A DNA stretch of 64,000 nt from Rhodoblastus sp963748385 (GTDB taxonomy: Bacteria > Pseudomonadota > Alphaproteobacteria > Rhizobiales > Beijerinckiaceae): positions 1-64,000 of the forward strand of contig CAVVIQ010000015.1 in assembly GCA_963748385.1 (NCBI GenBank), read 5' to 3'. Positions within the stretch are counted from its first letter, which is position 1; each line of letters starts with the position of its first letter. This document shows, piece by piece, positions 26,986 to 34,914 of this stretch. The position numbers and the translations under genes are program-made. The notes under the pieces are model-generated. The model was not told where the DNA came from, did no database searches, and was given only the letters and a program-made list of their open reading frames with translations.

Positions 26986-27504
26986 AAGGCCGGCCAGACC
27001 GCCGCGCGGATAGGCTCGGTTGATATAGCGGATCGGCGTCCACTGCGGCTCTCCATTACGTCCGTTGACCTTGTCGATCAATTCCGCGACCGCGCCTTCG
27101 ATTTCCGCATATTCCTTCAGAAGCGGGGTCAAATTGTCGGCGAACAGCCTGTTGACCCGGAGATAGCCTGACGCGTCCGCGCGCAAATATTCCTGCAGGT
27201 CGACGCGATAATGAAGCACCGGCCACAGCATGCGATTGGCGAAGCCGCTATAATATTCCTGATGGTTTCCGTCGCTCAGGTCGACAAGCGCATGGGCCAA
27301 CCGATGGCGCATGAGGAATCGCGGCGTGCTTTGGCCGACCAAACCCTCGTCGCCCAACCGGACGGGCCCGCTCCAGCCGAACCACAAACCGCGACGGTCC
27401 TTCAGCGCCGCTTTGACGGCTACGCCCAAGCCGCCGGCTTTGGGCTGGCTTTCACATCCGGGCGCCGCGACGCGATTTGAAACGATGACCAGGCGCGAAA
27501 CCAT
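26926..27504 (-). pseudogene. otsA remnant fused to a second guaA 3' end
   Basis: The 192-residue frame starts like trehalose-6-phosphate synthase (SRLVIVSNRVAAPG, KAGGLGVAVKAALK, GLWFGWSG) and continues to the YLRVNRLFADNLTPLL segment. It then jumps to a stretch matching OtsA about 190 residues further on (IDKVNGRNGEPQWTPIRYIN), so the middle including the UDP-glucose pocket is gone. The last 18 residues, NRVVYDVTSKPSGTIEW plus Val, match not OtsA but the extreme C-terminus of GMP synthase, the gene 1.4 kb away on the same strand. The frame is open but the product cannot be a synthase. The guaA tail copy suggests an old attachment site (see findings). Confidence 0.8.
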
Positions 27505-27956
27505 GGACGCGCCACACAGGAACGATTACGCCTGCCGCGCCGACTGCAAATGGACGATAACGATTGCGGCGACAAGAATTGGTCCACCAATTACGCCACG
27601 CGGACTTCGCGCTCGGCGCCACGCGACTAATCGCCGCTTCCCGACATTGGCCGGCTTTGGCTTCTTGGGACTTTGCCAAACATTCAATAGTTTACGCCCT
27701 CGCGGCTTTGACTATGATTGTAATGGCATAGGCCTTATTTTTAATGCCGCAGGCCAATTTTTTGTCCTTGACGGGAACAAATTCCAATTTGCGGCGTTAA
27801 ACAAGGTTGGGCCGCGGACGCCACGGGCGGAGCGCCAACAAAGCGCAATAGTGCGATTGGCGAGCGCCCAGGCGCGAGGTTCGCGGATGCGAACCGCCGG
27901 CCAGAGCAGATTCTCGACCCCTTCCGCGGCGCCCAATTCAACCGAGGATGAGAACC
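27505..27956. other. Stretch without supported gene between otsA remnant and secreted protein
   Basis: No frame has a family match and the region is patchy in composition, with an AT-rich part around 27660-27790 that is unusual here. It lies inside the possible guaA-linked island and may be scar sequence plus the promoter of the next gene. Confidence 0.4.
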
Positions 27957-28211
27957 ATGGCCAGAAAAGCCCTTGTAGCCGTCTTGGCGGTGGGCCTGTC
28001 GCTTATCGGTTCCGTCGCCTATGCTGATAGCAGACTTGTCGACGGAGCGCTCGGAGCGGGCGCAGGCGCCGTTGTCGGCGGCCCCGTCGGCGCCGTCGCC
28101 GGCGGTGTGGTCGGATATACCGCAGGCCCCACGATCTCGTGCGGCCTGCGTGGCGGCTGTCATCACTACTACCGCCACCATTACTACCACCACGTTCGTA
28201 ACGAGCGATAG
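27957..28211 (+). CDS. Secreted glycine-zipper protein with His/Tyr-rich tail
   Basis: ATG at 27957 has GAGG nine bases upstream; the in-frame ATG at 27948 is too close to it. The 84-residue product has a signal peptide ending VAYA-D, then a glycine-zipper stretch (GALGAGAGAVVGGPVGAVAG) that could insert in a membrane, then two Cys and a tail HHYYRHHYYHH. Such tails bind transition metals. Glycine-zipper proteins of this size are common envelope proteins in Rhizobiales with unknown role. It faces guaA across a 150-base gap. Confidence 0.75.
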   Translation: MARKALVAVLAVGLSLIGSVAYADSRLVDGALGAGAGAVVGGPVGAVAGGVVGYTAGPTISCGLRGGCHHYYRHHYYHHVRNER

Positions 28212-28361
28212 GCGATTGTCGCCAATGTGAGGTTGGTTGCAACGACTTATCAGGCGCGCTCCCGGCTTAGGTCGGGGACCGCGTCGGCGGCGCCGGTCTT
28301 CCGGTCGTGAAGGGCCATTTCATTTGGCGCCGCCAGATGTGAAATACACTCGACGGTCAGC

Positions 28362-29954
28362 TTATTCCCACTCGATCGTGCCCGGCGGCTTCGATGTCAC
28401 GTCATAGACCACCCGGTTGATGCCCTTGACCTCGTTGATGATCCGGGTCGCGGCGCGGCCGAGAAAATTCATGTCGTAGGGGAAGAAGTCCGCGGTCATG
28501 CCGTCGACCGAGGTCACGGCGCGCAAAGCGCAGACGTGGTCGTAGGTGCGGCCGTCGCCCATCACGCCGACGCTGCGCACCGGCAGCAGCACGGCGAAGG
28601 CCTGCCAGATCTTGTCATAAAGTCCCGCCTTGCGGATTTCGTCGAGATAGATGGCGTCGGCCTTGCGCAGGATTTCCAGCTTTTCGCGGGTGACGCCGCC
28701 CGGCAGGCGGATGGCGAGACCGGGACCGGGGAAAGGATGGCGTCCGACGAAAGCGTCCGGCAGGCCGAGTTCGCGGCCCAACGCGCGCACTTCGTCCTTG
28801 AACAGTTCGCGCAAGGGCTCGACCAGCTTCATGTGCATGCGTTCGGGGAGGCCGCCGACATTGTGGTGGCTCTTGATCGTCACCGAAGGCCCGCCGGTGA
28901 AGGAGACGCTTTCGATCACGTCGGGATAGAGCGTGCCCTGGGCGAGAAATTTCAGCGCGCCCTTGCCGTCGGCCGCGATTTTCTTGGCCTCGGCCTCGAA
29001 AGTCTCGATGAACAGCCGGCCGATGGTCTTGCGCTTGGCTTCGGGCTCGGCCTGGCCTTCGAGCGCGCCGATGAACAGGTCCTGGGCCTGAACATGGACC
29101 AGCGGGATGTTGTAATGGTCGCGGAACAGGGTCACCACCTCCTCCGCCTCGCCCATGCGCAGCAGGCCGTGGTCAACGAAGACGCAGGTGAGCTTTTCGC
29201 CGATCGCCTCGTGGATCAGCACGGCGGCCACCGCCGAGTCGACTCCGCCCGAGAGGCCGCACAAAACCCTGCCCTGCCCGACCTGAGCGTGGATCGCCTT
29301 GATCGCCTCACCGCGAAAGGCCGCCATGGTCCAGTCGGACTTCAACCCGGCGACCTTGTGGACGAAATTAGCGAGCAGCCTGGCGCCGTCCGGCGTATGG
29401 GCGACCTCGGGATGGAACTGGGTGGTGAAGATTTTGCGCTTTTCGTCGGACGCCACCGCGAAAGGCGCGTTTTCGCTGCGCGCCTTGACCGAGAAGCCTT
29501 CGGGGAGACGGGTCACGCGGTCGCCGTGGCTCATCCACACCGGATAGGAGCCGCCGATCTCCCAAACCCCGTCGAACAGCGCGCTGGGCTCGACGATCTC
29601 GACATTGGCGCGGCCGAATTCGGCGTGATGCCCACCTTCCACCGCGCCGCCCATCTGCGCGGCGATGGTCTGCTGGCCATAGCAGATGGCGAGGATCGGC
29701 AGGCCGGAGTCGAGGATGTTTTTGGGCGCGCGCGGCGAATTGGGGTCGGTGACCGAGGCGGGACCGCCGGACAGGATCACGGCCTTGGGGGCGAATTGCA
29801 AAAAAGCCTTTTCCGCCAATTGGAACGGCGCGATCTCGCAATAGACGCCGGCCTCGCGAACCCGGCGCGCGATCAGCTGCGTCACCTGCGAGCCGAAATC
29901 GACAATGAGCACCTTGTCGTGATGCTGGCGGAGGTCGTCTTGCAAGGTGGTCAT
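28362..29954 (-). CDS. guaA: GMP synthase (glutamine-hydrolysing)
   Basis: The start at 29954 gives MTTLQDDLRQHHDKVLIVDF; the longer frame to 30212 is rejected. The 530-residue protein has the class I amidotransferase domain (Cys in AICYGQQTIAAQ, then the late His-Glu pair in FHPEVAHT) and the ATP-pyrophosphatase domain with GLSGGVDSAVAA. It ends in the dimer domain and VTSKPPGTIEWE. It converts XMP to GMP in the cytoplasm. The 3' end is a known hot spot for genomic islands, and a second copy of this end lies at 26926. Confidence 0.96.
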   Translation of the reverse strand: MTTLQDDLRQHHDKVLIVDFGSQVTQLIARRVREAGVYCEIAPFQLAEKAFLQFAPKAVILSGGPASVTDPNSPRAPKNILDSGLPILAICYGQQTIAAQMGGAVEGGHHAEFGRANVEIVEPSALFDGVWEIGGSYPVWMSHGDRVTRLPEGFSVKARSENAPFAVASDEKRKIFTTQFHPEVAHTPDGARLLANFVHKVAGLKSDWTMAAFRGEAIKAIHAQVGQGRVLCGLSGGVDSAVAAVLIHEAIGEKLTCVFVDHGLLRMGEAEEVVTLFRDHYNIPLVHVQAQDLFIGALEGQAEPEAKRKTIGRLFIETFEAEAKKIAADGKGALKFLAQGTLYPDVIESVSFTGGPSVTIKSHHNVGGLPERMHMKLVEPLRELFKDEVRALGRELGLPDAFVGRHPFPGPGLAIRLPGGVTREKLEILRKADAIYLDEIRKAGLYDKIWQAFAVLLPVRSVGVMGDGRTYDHVCALRAVTSVDGMTADFFPYDMNFLGRAATRIINEVKGINRVVYDVTSKPPGTIEWE

Positions 29955-30359
29955 GGCGCAGTCCCGTGAATGGGCTTCGATTAAGCCAAGGAAGGGGGGC
30001 AGGCAAGGCGCCCGATGTCCCGCGCTTCTCTCTTCGACCCTTTCCTCACGGATTTTTTTTGAAAATCGGGTTTTGGCCTGATGACAAGCGAAAAAGCTTA
30101 GACTAACGTATGCCGTGCTCGAAAACGAGCGCCCAGGCTCAAAAGAGCCGGTGCTTGCTGTCCAAGTCGTGGGAGGACGTTTCGCATCGATACCGCGTCG
30201 AAATCGACGCAAGGGAATAAGCTATCCGGCTTCTTCGATGTGAAACAGGACAAGGTAAGACGGAGCGGAAAGACTTGATTGTCTTTCCGCTCATTCATTT
30301 GTAAACCCCATTCGTCTTCCTCTCGAGCCGCGCGGCGGCTTTGGACGCGGGGGTCCGAC
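29955..30359. other. Divergent intergenic stretch with a strong hairpin
   Basis: No recognised gene is present. A 36-codon frame (30110-30220) is the only small candidate. GAGCGGAAAGAC (30263-30274) pairs perfectly with GTCTTTCCGCTC (30281-30292) around a six-base loop. It could end a small RNA or the 36-codon transcript. Confidence 0.4.
30263..30292 (+). terminator. Perfect 12-bp hairpin upstream of the glycosyltransferase
   Basis: The two arms pair without mismatch (loop TTGATT), followed by ATTCATTTG, a weak U tract. Its place ahead of a gene suggests the end of an unannotated short transcript. Confidence 0.4.
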
Positions 30360-32012
30360 GTGAATTCCTTGAAATCCCTGATCGGCGAGGCTCTTTGGCG
30401 CGCGGCCGCCGCGGGCGCCCGCCGTTCCCCTTGGCTGGCCTGGTTCGAACCGCTTTCCGTTCTGGTCGAGGATGACGAGACTCCCCTGCTCGGGGTCATG
30501 GCCGCGCTGTGGATGCTCTCGCCGGACCTCCAGAAGGAATTTGCGCTGGAATCGCGCAAGGAGCGCGCGCGTTATGTCGGCTGGTGCTGCACGCTTGCCG
30601 CCAGGGATTTCGCGTTGATGCGCGAAGCCGCCATTCTTGGCCCCGGGCGCGATCTCTATTTCCGCCCCTCGCGTCTCGTCGCGCCATTCCCGGGCGGGAG
30701 GGTTTCGATTCCCTTCGCGGTCGCGGCGGTGTTCGGACTCGCTGAAAGGGACGGATCGCGGGAGGAGGCCGAAGAGGAAAAGCTCGCCCGCGCCCTGGTC
30801 AAATGGCAGTTCGACAAGGCGGAGGAATTGTTCGGCGGAACGGAGAACTTTCCCGCCTGGTTCAACGAGGCCGTCAAGGCGGCCGAGCCGGATTTCGTCA
30901 CAGAATTCGCCGGGGCCGCGCCGCGGGCGCCGCGCCTGCCCGCCTTCACGGGCGAATTCCGCAGGGGCGGCGTCAATATGGTCGGCCTGCAGGATTCGAA
31001 GAACTCCAGCGAGGATTTCCGCTGCGGCGCTGCGGCGTTGGAGGCCGCGGGGATCGCCACGGTCGCGCCGCTGGAGGAAGGTGACGGCGAACCAGTCCAT
31101 GACGTCAATATTTTCTTCACGACGCCGCTCGAAACCCTGCGCCAGTTCTGCGCGCGCGGCGCAGGAGATTTCCTTGGCCGGCGCAATATCGGGGCGTGGT
31201 CCTGGGAACTGGCGGATTTTCCGCGCGACCTGGCCTTCTGCGCCTTTCTGGTCGACGAGATCTGGGCGCCGAGCGTTTTCACGCGCCGCGCCTTCGAAAT
31301 GGTCTCTCCGGTCCCCGTCGTCGAAATGCCGCCCGCCGTCGCCGCGCCGCCGGTCTCGCCGGACCGCGCCAAATTCGGCCTGCCCGAGGGGGATTTCCTG
31401 TTTCTGGCCGTCGTCGGCGACCTCGCGGCCCTGCCCCGCGCCAATCCGTTGGCCGCGATTCGCGCCTTCCGCTCCGCCTTTCCCGCGCCGGGCGGGGAAG
31501 CGCGGCTGGTGATCGCGACGCCCGGCAAGGACGGCGACGAACTGGACGAAGCGGCGGCGGAAGATCCGCGAATCGTCCTGATCGACCGGGAACTGCCGCA
31601 CGACGACCTGCTGGCGCTGATCGCTTCCTGCGACTGCCTGGTTTCGCTTCATCGCGCCACCGGTTTCGGCCGGACCATCGCCGAGGCCCTCGTCCTCGGC
31701 CTGCCGGTCGTCGCGACCCATTGGTCGGGCAATGCCGATTACGCCGACCTCGGCGAGCAATATCTGGTCGAGGCCAGATTGGTCGCGCCCGAACCCGGCG
31801 CGGACTCTTTGCCCGAAGACCAGCTCTGGGCCGAGCCCGACATGGGCGCGGCCGTCGCCGCCTTGCGCGCGGCGCTTGCCGACCGCTGCCGGGCCGAGCC
31901 AACCTTGCCGGAACGGTTCAGCGCGAAGACGGTGGGGGCGCGCTACGCCCGACGCCTGGCGCTTTATGGCGTCGAAGGCTCGCCGCAACGCTCCCAGTTC
32001 GCCTTGACCTGA
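30360..32012 (+). CDS. GT-B fold glycosyltransferase (family 4-like)
   Basis: GTG at 30360 has a GGGGG site upstream and opens VNSLKSLIGEALW; the longer frame is rejected. The 550-residue product has a glycosyltransferase C-terminal half: VPVVEMPPAV, then ASCDCLVSLHRATGFGRTI and EALVLGLPVVATHWSGN. The E-A-x-x-x-G-x-P-V-V pattern is typical of GT4 enzymes. The N-terminal 200 residues are unrecognised. The acceptor is unknown; extracellular or cell-surface polysaccharide is likely. The 3' end overlaps the end of tgt by 49 bases on the opposite strand. Confidence 0.75.
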   Translation: MNSLKSLIGEALWRAAAAGARRSPWLAWFEPLSVLVEDDETPLLGVMAALWMLSPDLQKEFALESRKERARYVGWCCTLAARDFALMREAAILGPGRDLYFRPSRLVAPFPGGRVSIPFAVAAVFGLAERDGSREEAEEEKLARALVKWQFDKAEELFGGTENFPAWFNEAVKAAEPDFVTEFAGAAPRAPRLPAFTGEFRRGGVNMVGLQDSKNSSEDFRCGAAALEAAGIATVAPLEEGDGEPVHDVNIFFTTPLETLRQFCARGAGDFLGRRNIGAWSWELADFPRDLAFCAFLVDEIWAPSVFTRRAFEMVSPVPVVEMPPAVAAPPVSPDRAKFGLPEGDFLFLAVVGDLAALPRANPLAAIRAFRSAFPAPGGEARLVIATPGKDGDELDEAAAEDPRIVLIDRELPHDDLLALIASCDCLVSLHRATGFGRTIAEALVLGLPVVATHWSGNADYADLGEQYLVEARLVAPEPGADSLPEDQLWAEPDMGAAVAALRAALADRCRAEPTLPERFSAKTVGARYARRLALYGVEGSPQRSQFALT

Positions 32013-33097
32013 GACCGGTAGTCAGAAAAACGCCCCTCGGCCACGGCGGCGCGGGCTCCGGCCATCAACTCCTGATAATAGGCGAGGTTGACCCAGGTCA
32101 GCAGCATCATGCCCAGGATTTCCTGGCAGCGCACGAGGTGATGCAGATAGGCGCGCGAATAATCGCGCGCCGCCGGGCAGGTGGAATGGGGGTCGAGCGG
32201 GCGCGGATCCTCGGCGTTGCGGGCGTTGCGCAGATTGACCTTGCCCCACCGCGTATAGGCCAGGCCGTGGCGCCCGGCGCGCGTGGGCATGACGCAGTCG
32301 AACATGTCGATGCCGCGCGCGACCAATTCGATCAGGTCGTCCGGCGAGCCGACCCCCATCAGATAATGCGGCTTGTTCTCGGGCAGATGCGGCATGACCG
32401 TTTCGATCATCGCCAGCATCAAAGCCTGCGGCTCGCCGACCGCGAGGCCTCCGACCGCCAATCCATGAAAATCCATGTCCGCCAGGGCCCGCGCGCTTTC
32501 GACGCGCAGGGCCGGCTCCGCCCCGCCCTGCACGATGCCGAAACAGGCGCGCCCGGGTTGCTCGCCGAAAGCCTTTCGCGAACGCTCGGCCCAACGCAGC
32601 GACAGGCGCATGGCGCGCTCGGCCTCATCCGGCGAACAGGGCAGTCTGACGCATTCGTCGAACTGCATCTGGATGTCCGAGCCGAGCAGGCGCTGGATCT
32701 CCATCGAGCGCTCGGGGGTCAGCACGTGCCGGGCGCCGTCGATATGGGACTGGAAGGTCACGCCGTTCTCGTCGAGCTTGCGCAATTTCGCGAGCGACAT
32801 GACCTGGAAGCCGCCGCTGTCGGTCAGGATCGGGTGCGGCCAGTTCATGAACCTGTGCAGGCCGCCGAGCGAAGCGACCCGTTCCGCGCCGGGGCGCAGC
32901 ATCAGGTGATAGGTGTTGCCGAGCACGATATCGGCGCCGAGCGCCCGCACCTGCTCCGGATACATCGCCTTGACGGTGGCGGCGGTGCCGACCGGCATGA
33001 AGGCGGGGGTTCTGATGACGCCGCGCGGCGAAAGGATTTCGCCGAGGCGCGCGCCGCCGTCGCGGGCGATGAGCCGAAAGCCGAAATTCTCCGTCAT
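31964..33097 (-). CDS. tgt: Queuine tRNA-ribosyltransferase
   Basis: The 377-residue enzyme swaps guanine at tRNA position 34 for a queuosine precursor. The active site is seen: SDGSG-like T-D-S-G-G-F near residue 90, GGLAVGE and D of MFDCVMPTR. Substrate-loop residues and the C-terminal R-A-Y-L-H-H-L are conserved. The zinc site is unusual: where the classic form has C-x-C-x2-C, this has H-S-T-C-P-A-A, so only one Cys is clear. The gene ends with an overlap on the glycosyltransferase gene and follows holB with a ten-base gap. Confidence 0.93.
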   Translation of the reverse strand: MTENFGFRLIARDGGARLGEILSPRGVIRTPAFMPVGTAATVKAMYPEQVRALGADIVLGNTYHLMLRPGAERVASLGGLHRFMNWPHPILTDSGGFQVMSLAKLRKLDENGVTFQSHIDGARHVLTPERSMEIQRLLGSDIQMQFDECVRLPCSPDEAERAMRLSLRWAERSRKAFGEQPGRACFGIVQGGAEPALRVESARALADMDFHGLAVGGLAVGEPQALMLAMIETVMPHLPENKPHYLMGVGSPDDLIELVARGIDMFDCVMPTRAGRHGLAYTRWGKVNLRNARNAEDPRPLDPHSTCPAARDYSRAYLHHLVRCQEILGMMLLTWVNLAYYQELMAGARAAVAEGRFSDYRSQVKANWERCGEPSTP

Positions 33098-33107
33098 TGT
33101 TCCGCGC

Positions 33108-34202
33108 TCAGGCCGCCGCGGCGCGGGCGGCGCGCGCCGCTTCCGCGAGCCGCGAGAAAACGACGATCACGAAGGCCTTCTTGTCGAGATTGTAGATTTC
33201 GAGGTCCCGCGCCTGGCGCTCCAAGAACTCCCAGGCGTCGGCGAAAGGCGCCAGAGCGCGCGGGCCGAGCCCCTTGTTCCGGTGCAGATTGTCGCTCAGC
33301 CAGCCATACAGCGTGCGCAGAAAAGCGTCGAATTCGCTCCCGGCTTCGCGCCCCGCCACCGCATCTCCGATGCGATGGGCGAGAAGCCAGTCCACATCGG
33401 GCAGGCGCGCCAGAGCCCTGGCGGTCAGGCCGTCTACGCCGTCCTCCCCTGCCTGGATCAGGCGCAGCGCCTCGCGAACGGAGCCTTCGGCGCGGGCGCG
33501 GGCGCGCTCCAGATCCGCCTCGGAAACCTTTTCGCCCGTCGCCGCGAGCGCCGCGCGCGCGGCGGAGGTCAATGCCGGCTCGTCGAGGCGCTGGAGCGTC
33601 AGCAGCCGGCAGCGCGAGCGGATGGTGGGGAGGATGCGGCCGGGATGATGCGCCACCAGCAAGAACAGGCTGCGCGGCGGCGGCTCCTCGATCAGCTTGA
33701 GCAGGGCGTTGGCGCTATGGACATTGAGATCGTCGGCGCTGTCGATGATGACCATCCGCCAGCCGCCCTCGCCCGCCGATTGTTCGAACAGATGAAGCAC
33801 GGCGCGCACGTCGTCCACGGTGATCCGGGTCGCGTGTTTCCTGGTCTTTTCGCTCCATTCGCGCCGCAGCAGAGCCAGGTCGCCGAAGGACATCGCCGAA
33901 ATCCGGCGCGCCGCCGGATTCCTGGGATCGACCGCAAGATCGTCTGCGCGCCGGACGGCGGGCAGGCTCGGGTCGGGATGGGCGGCGACGAAACGCGCCA
34001 TCCGCCACGCCAGCGTCGCCTTGCCGATTCCCTGCGGGCCGCCGATGATCCAGGCCTGCGGCATGCGCCCACCGCGAAAGGCTTCGAGCAGTTCGCGCTC
34101 GGCTTTGTCCTGGCCGAACAGAACGACGGTGTCGCGGGGATGAGGCGCCGGCTCGAAGCGGTCGCTTTCCGGCGGCAGGTCTTCCCAGTCGCTCACGCCC
34201 AT
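33108..34202 (-). CDS. holB: DNA polymerase III delta-prime subunit
   Basis: The ATG at 34202 gives MGVSDWEDLPPESDRFEPAP, with P-R-D-T-V-V-L-F-G-Q as start of the AAA+ domain. GGPQGIGKATLA is the Walker A region, IIDSADDLN the Walker B region and SRCRLLTL the SRC motif. The length (364 residues) fits alphaproteobacterial HolB. It loads the sliding clamp as part of the clamp loader. The start overlaps the end of tmk by ten bases, so the two are translated together, the usual tmk-holB order. Confidence 0.92.
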   Translation of the reverse strand: MGVSDWEDLPPESDRFEPAPHPRDTVVLFGQDKAERELLEAFRGGRMPQAWIIGGPQGIGKATLAWRMARFVAAHPDPSLPAVRRADDLAVDPRNPAARRISAMSFGDLALLRREWSEKTRKHATRITVDDVRAVLHLFEQSAGEGGWRMVIIDSADDLNVHSANALLKLIEEPPPRSLFLLVAHHPGRILPTIRSRCRLLTLQRLDEPALTSAARAALAATGEKVSEADLERARARAEGSVREALRLIQAGEDGVDGLTARALARLPDVDWLLAHRIGDAVAGREAGSEFDAFLRTLYGWLSDNLHRNKGLGPRALAPFADAWEFLERQARDLEIYNLDKKAFVIVVFSRLAEAARAARAAAA

Positions 34203-34856
34203 CTTTTCACTTCCGCGGCGGGAAGCGGCCATTTTTCGCGACAGGCCGCGAGGATCGCCTCCGCGACTTCTTCTTCCGGCCGCGACGCGTCGATCACCCG
34301 GCAGCGTTCGGGCTCGGCGCGGGCGATTTCCAGAAATTTTTCGCGCAGAAGGGCGTGAAAGGCGAGATCCTCGCCCTCGAACCGGTCGGCGCCGCCCTGT
34401 CCTCGCCTTTGTCGCGCGCGCTCCAGCCCGGCTTCCGGGGGAAGATCGAGCATGAAGGTGAGGTCCGGCCGCACGCCGCCGAGCGTCACCCGCTCCAGCG
34501 CCGCCAGCTGGTTCTCGTCGGCGGCGCCGCGCGCGCCCTGATAGGCGCGGGTCGAATTCGGCGAAGCGGTCGCACAGCACATAGGCGTCGCGGGCCAGCG
34601 CGGGGCGGATGATCCGGTCGATATGGTCGATCCGCGCCGCCGAAAACAGCAAGGCCTCGCCGAAATCGCCGAAATCGCGCGCCTTGCCGGCGAGGATGAT
34701 CCCGCGCAGCCGTTCGGCGAGCGGCGTGCCGCCGGGCTCCCGGGTGACGACGACCTCGCGGGCATGGGCGCGCAAGGCGGCGGCGAGCCGGCGAATCTGG
34801 GTCGATTTGCCAGCGCCCTCGCCGCCCTCGAAAGTGATGAAACGACCCTTGCGCAA
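34193..34856 (-). CDS. tmk: Thymidylate kinase (one frameshift)
   Basis: TTG at 34856 starts RKGRFITFEGGEGAGKST, the P-loop (residues 8-18). VVTREPGGTPL follows as the DR(E) loop. The frame breaks near 34557, where GAATTC carries an extra base: removing one joins CDRFA to DSTRAYQG. The rest (DLPPEAGLERARQRRGQGG) is the LID region. The repaired protein has 220 residues, normal for dTMP kinase. It makes dTDP for DNA synthesis and is essential, so the shift is almost surely a sequencing error. The gene overlaps holB by ten bases and follows the Dac homologue. Confidence 0.9.
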
Positions 34857-34914
34857 TGAAGCACCGCCCGCGACCGAACCCGATCGGAATGTCTTAACCT
34901 GAAAAACCGGCCGA

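Noticed and set aside
28536..29969. 477-codon plus-strand frame opposite guaA
   Set aside because: Shadow of a firmly identified gene.
31196..33700. 834-codon plus-strand frame through the glycosyltransferase, tgt and holB
   Set aside because: It changes host gene halfway and is Arg/Pro-rich noise; the three genes on their own frames are well supported.
34193..34856. tmk as a real pseudogene
   Set aside because: The enzyme is essential, all motifs are intact and one base in GAATTC explains the break.
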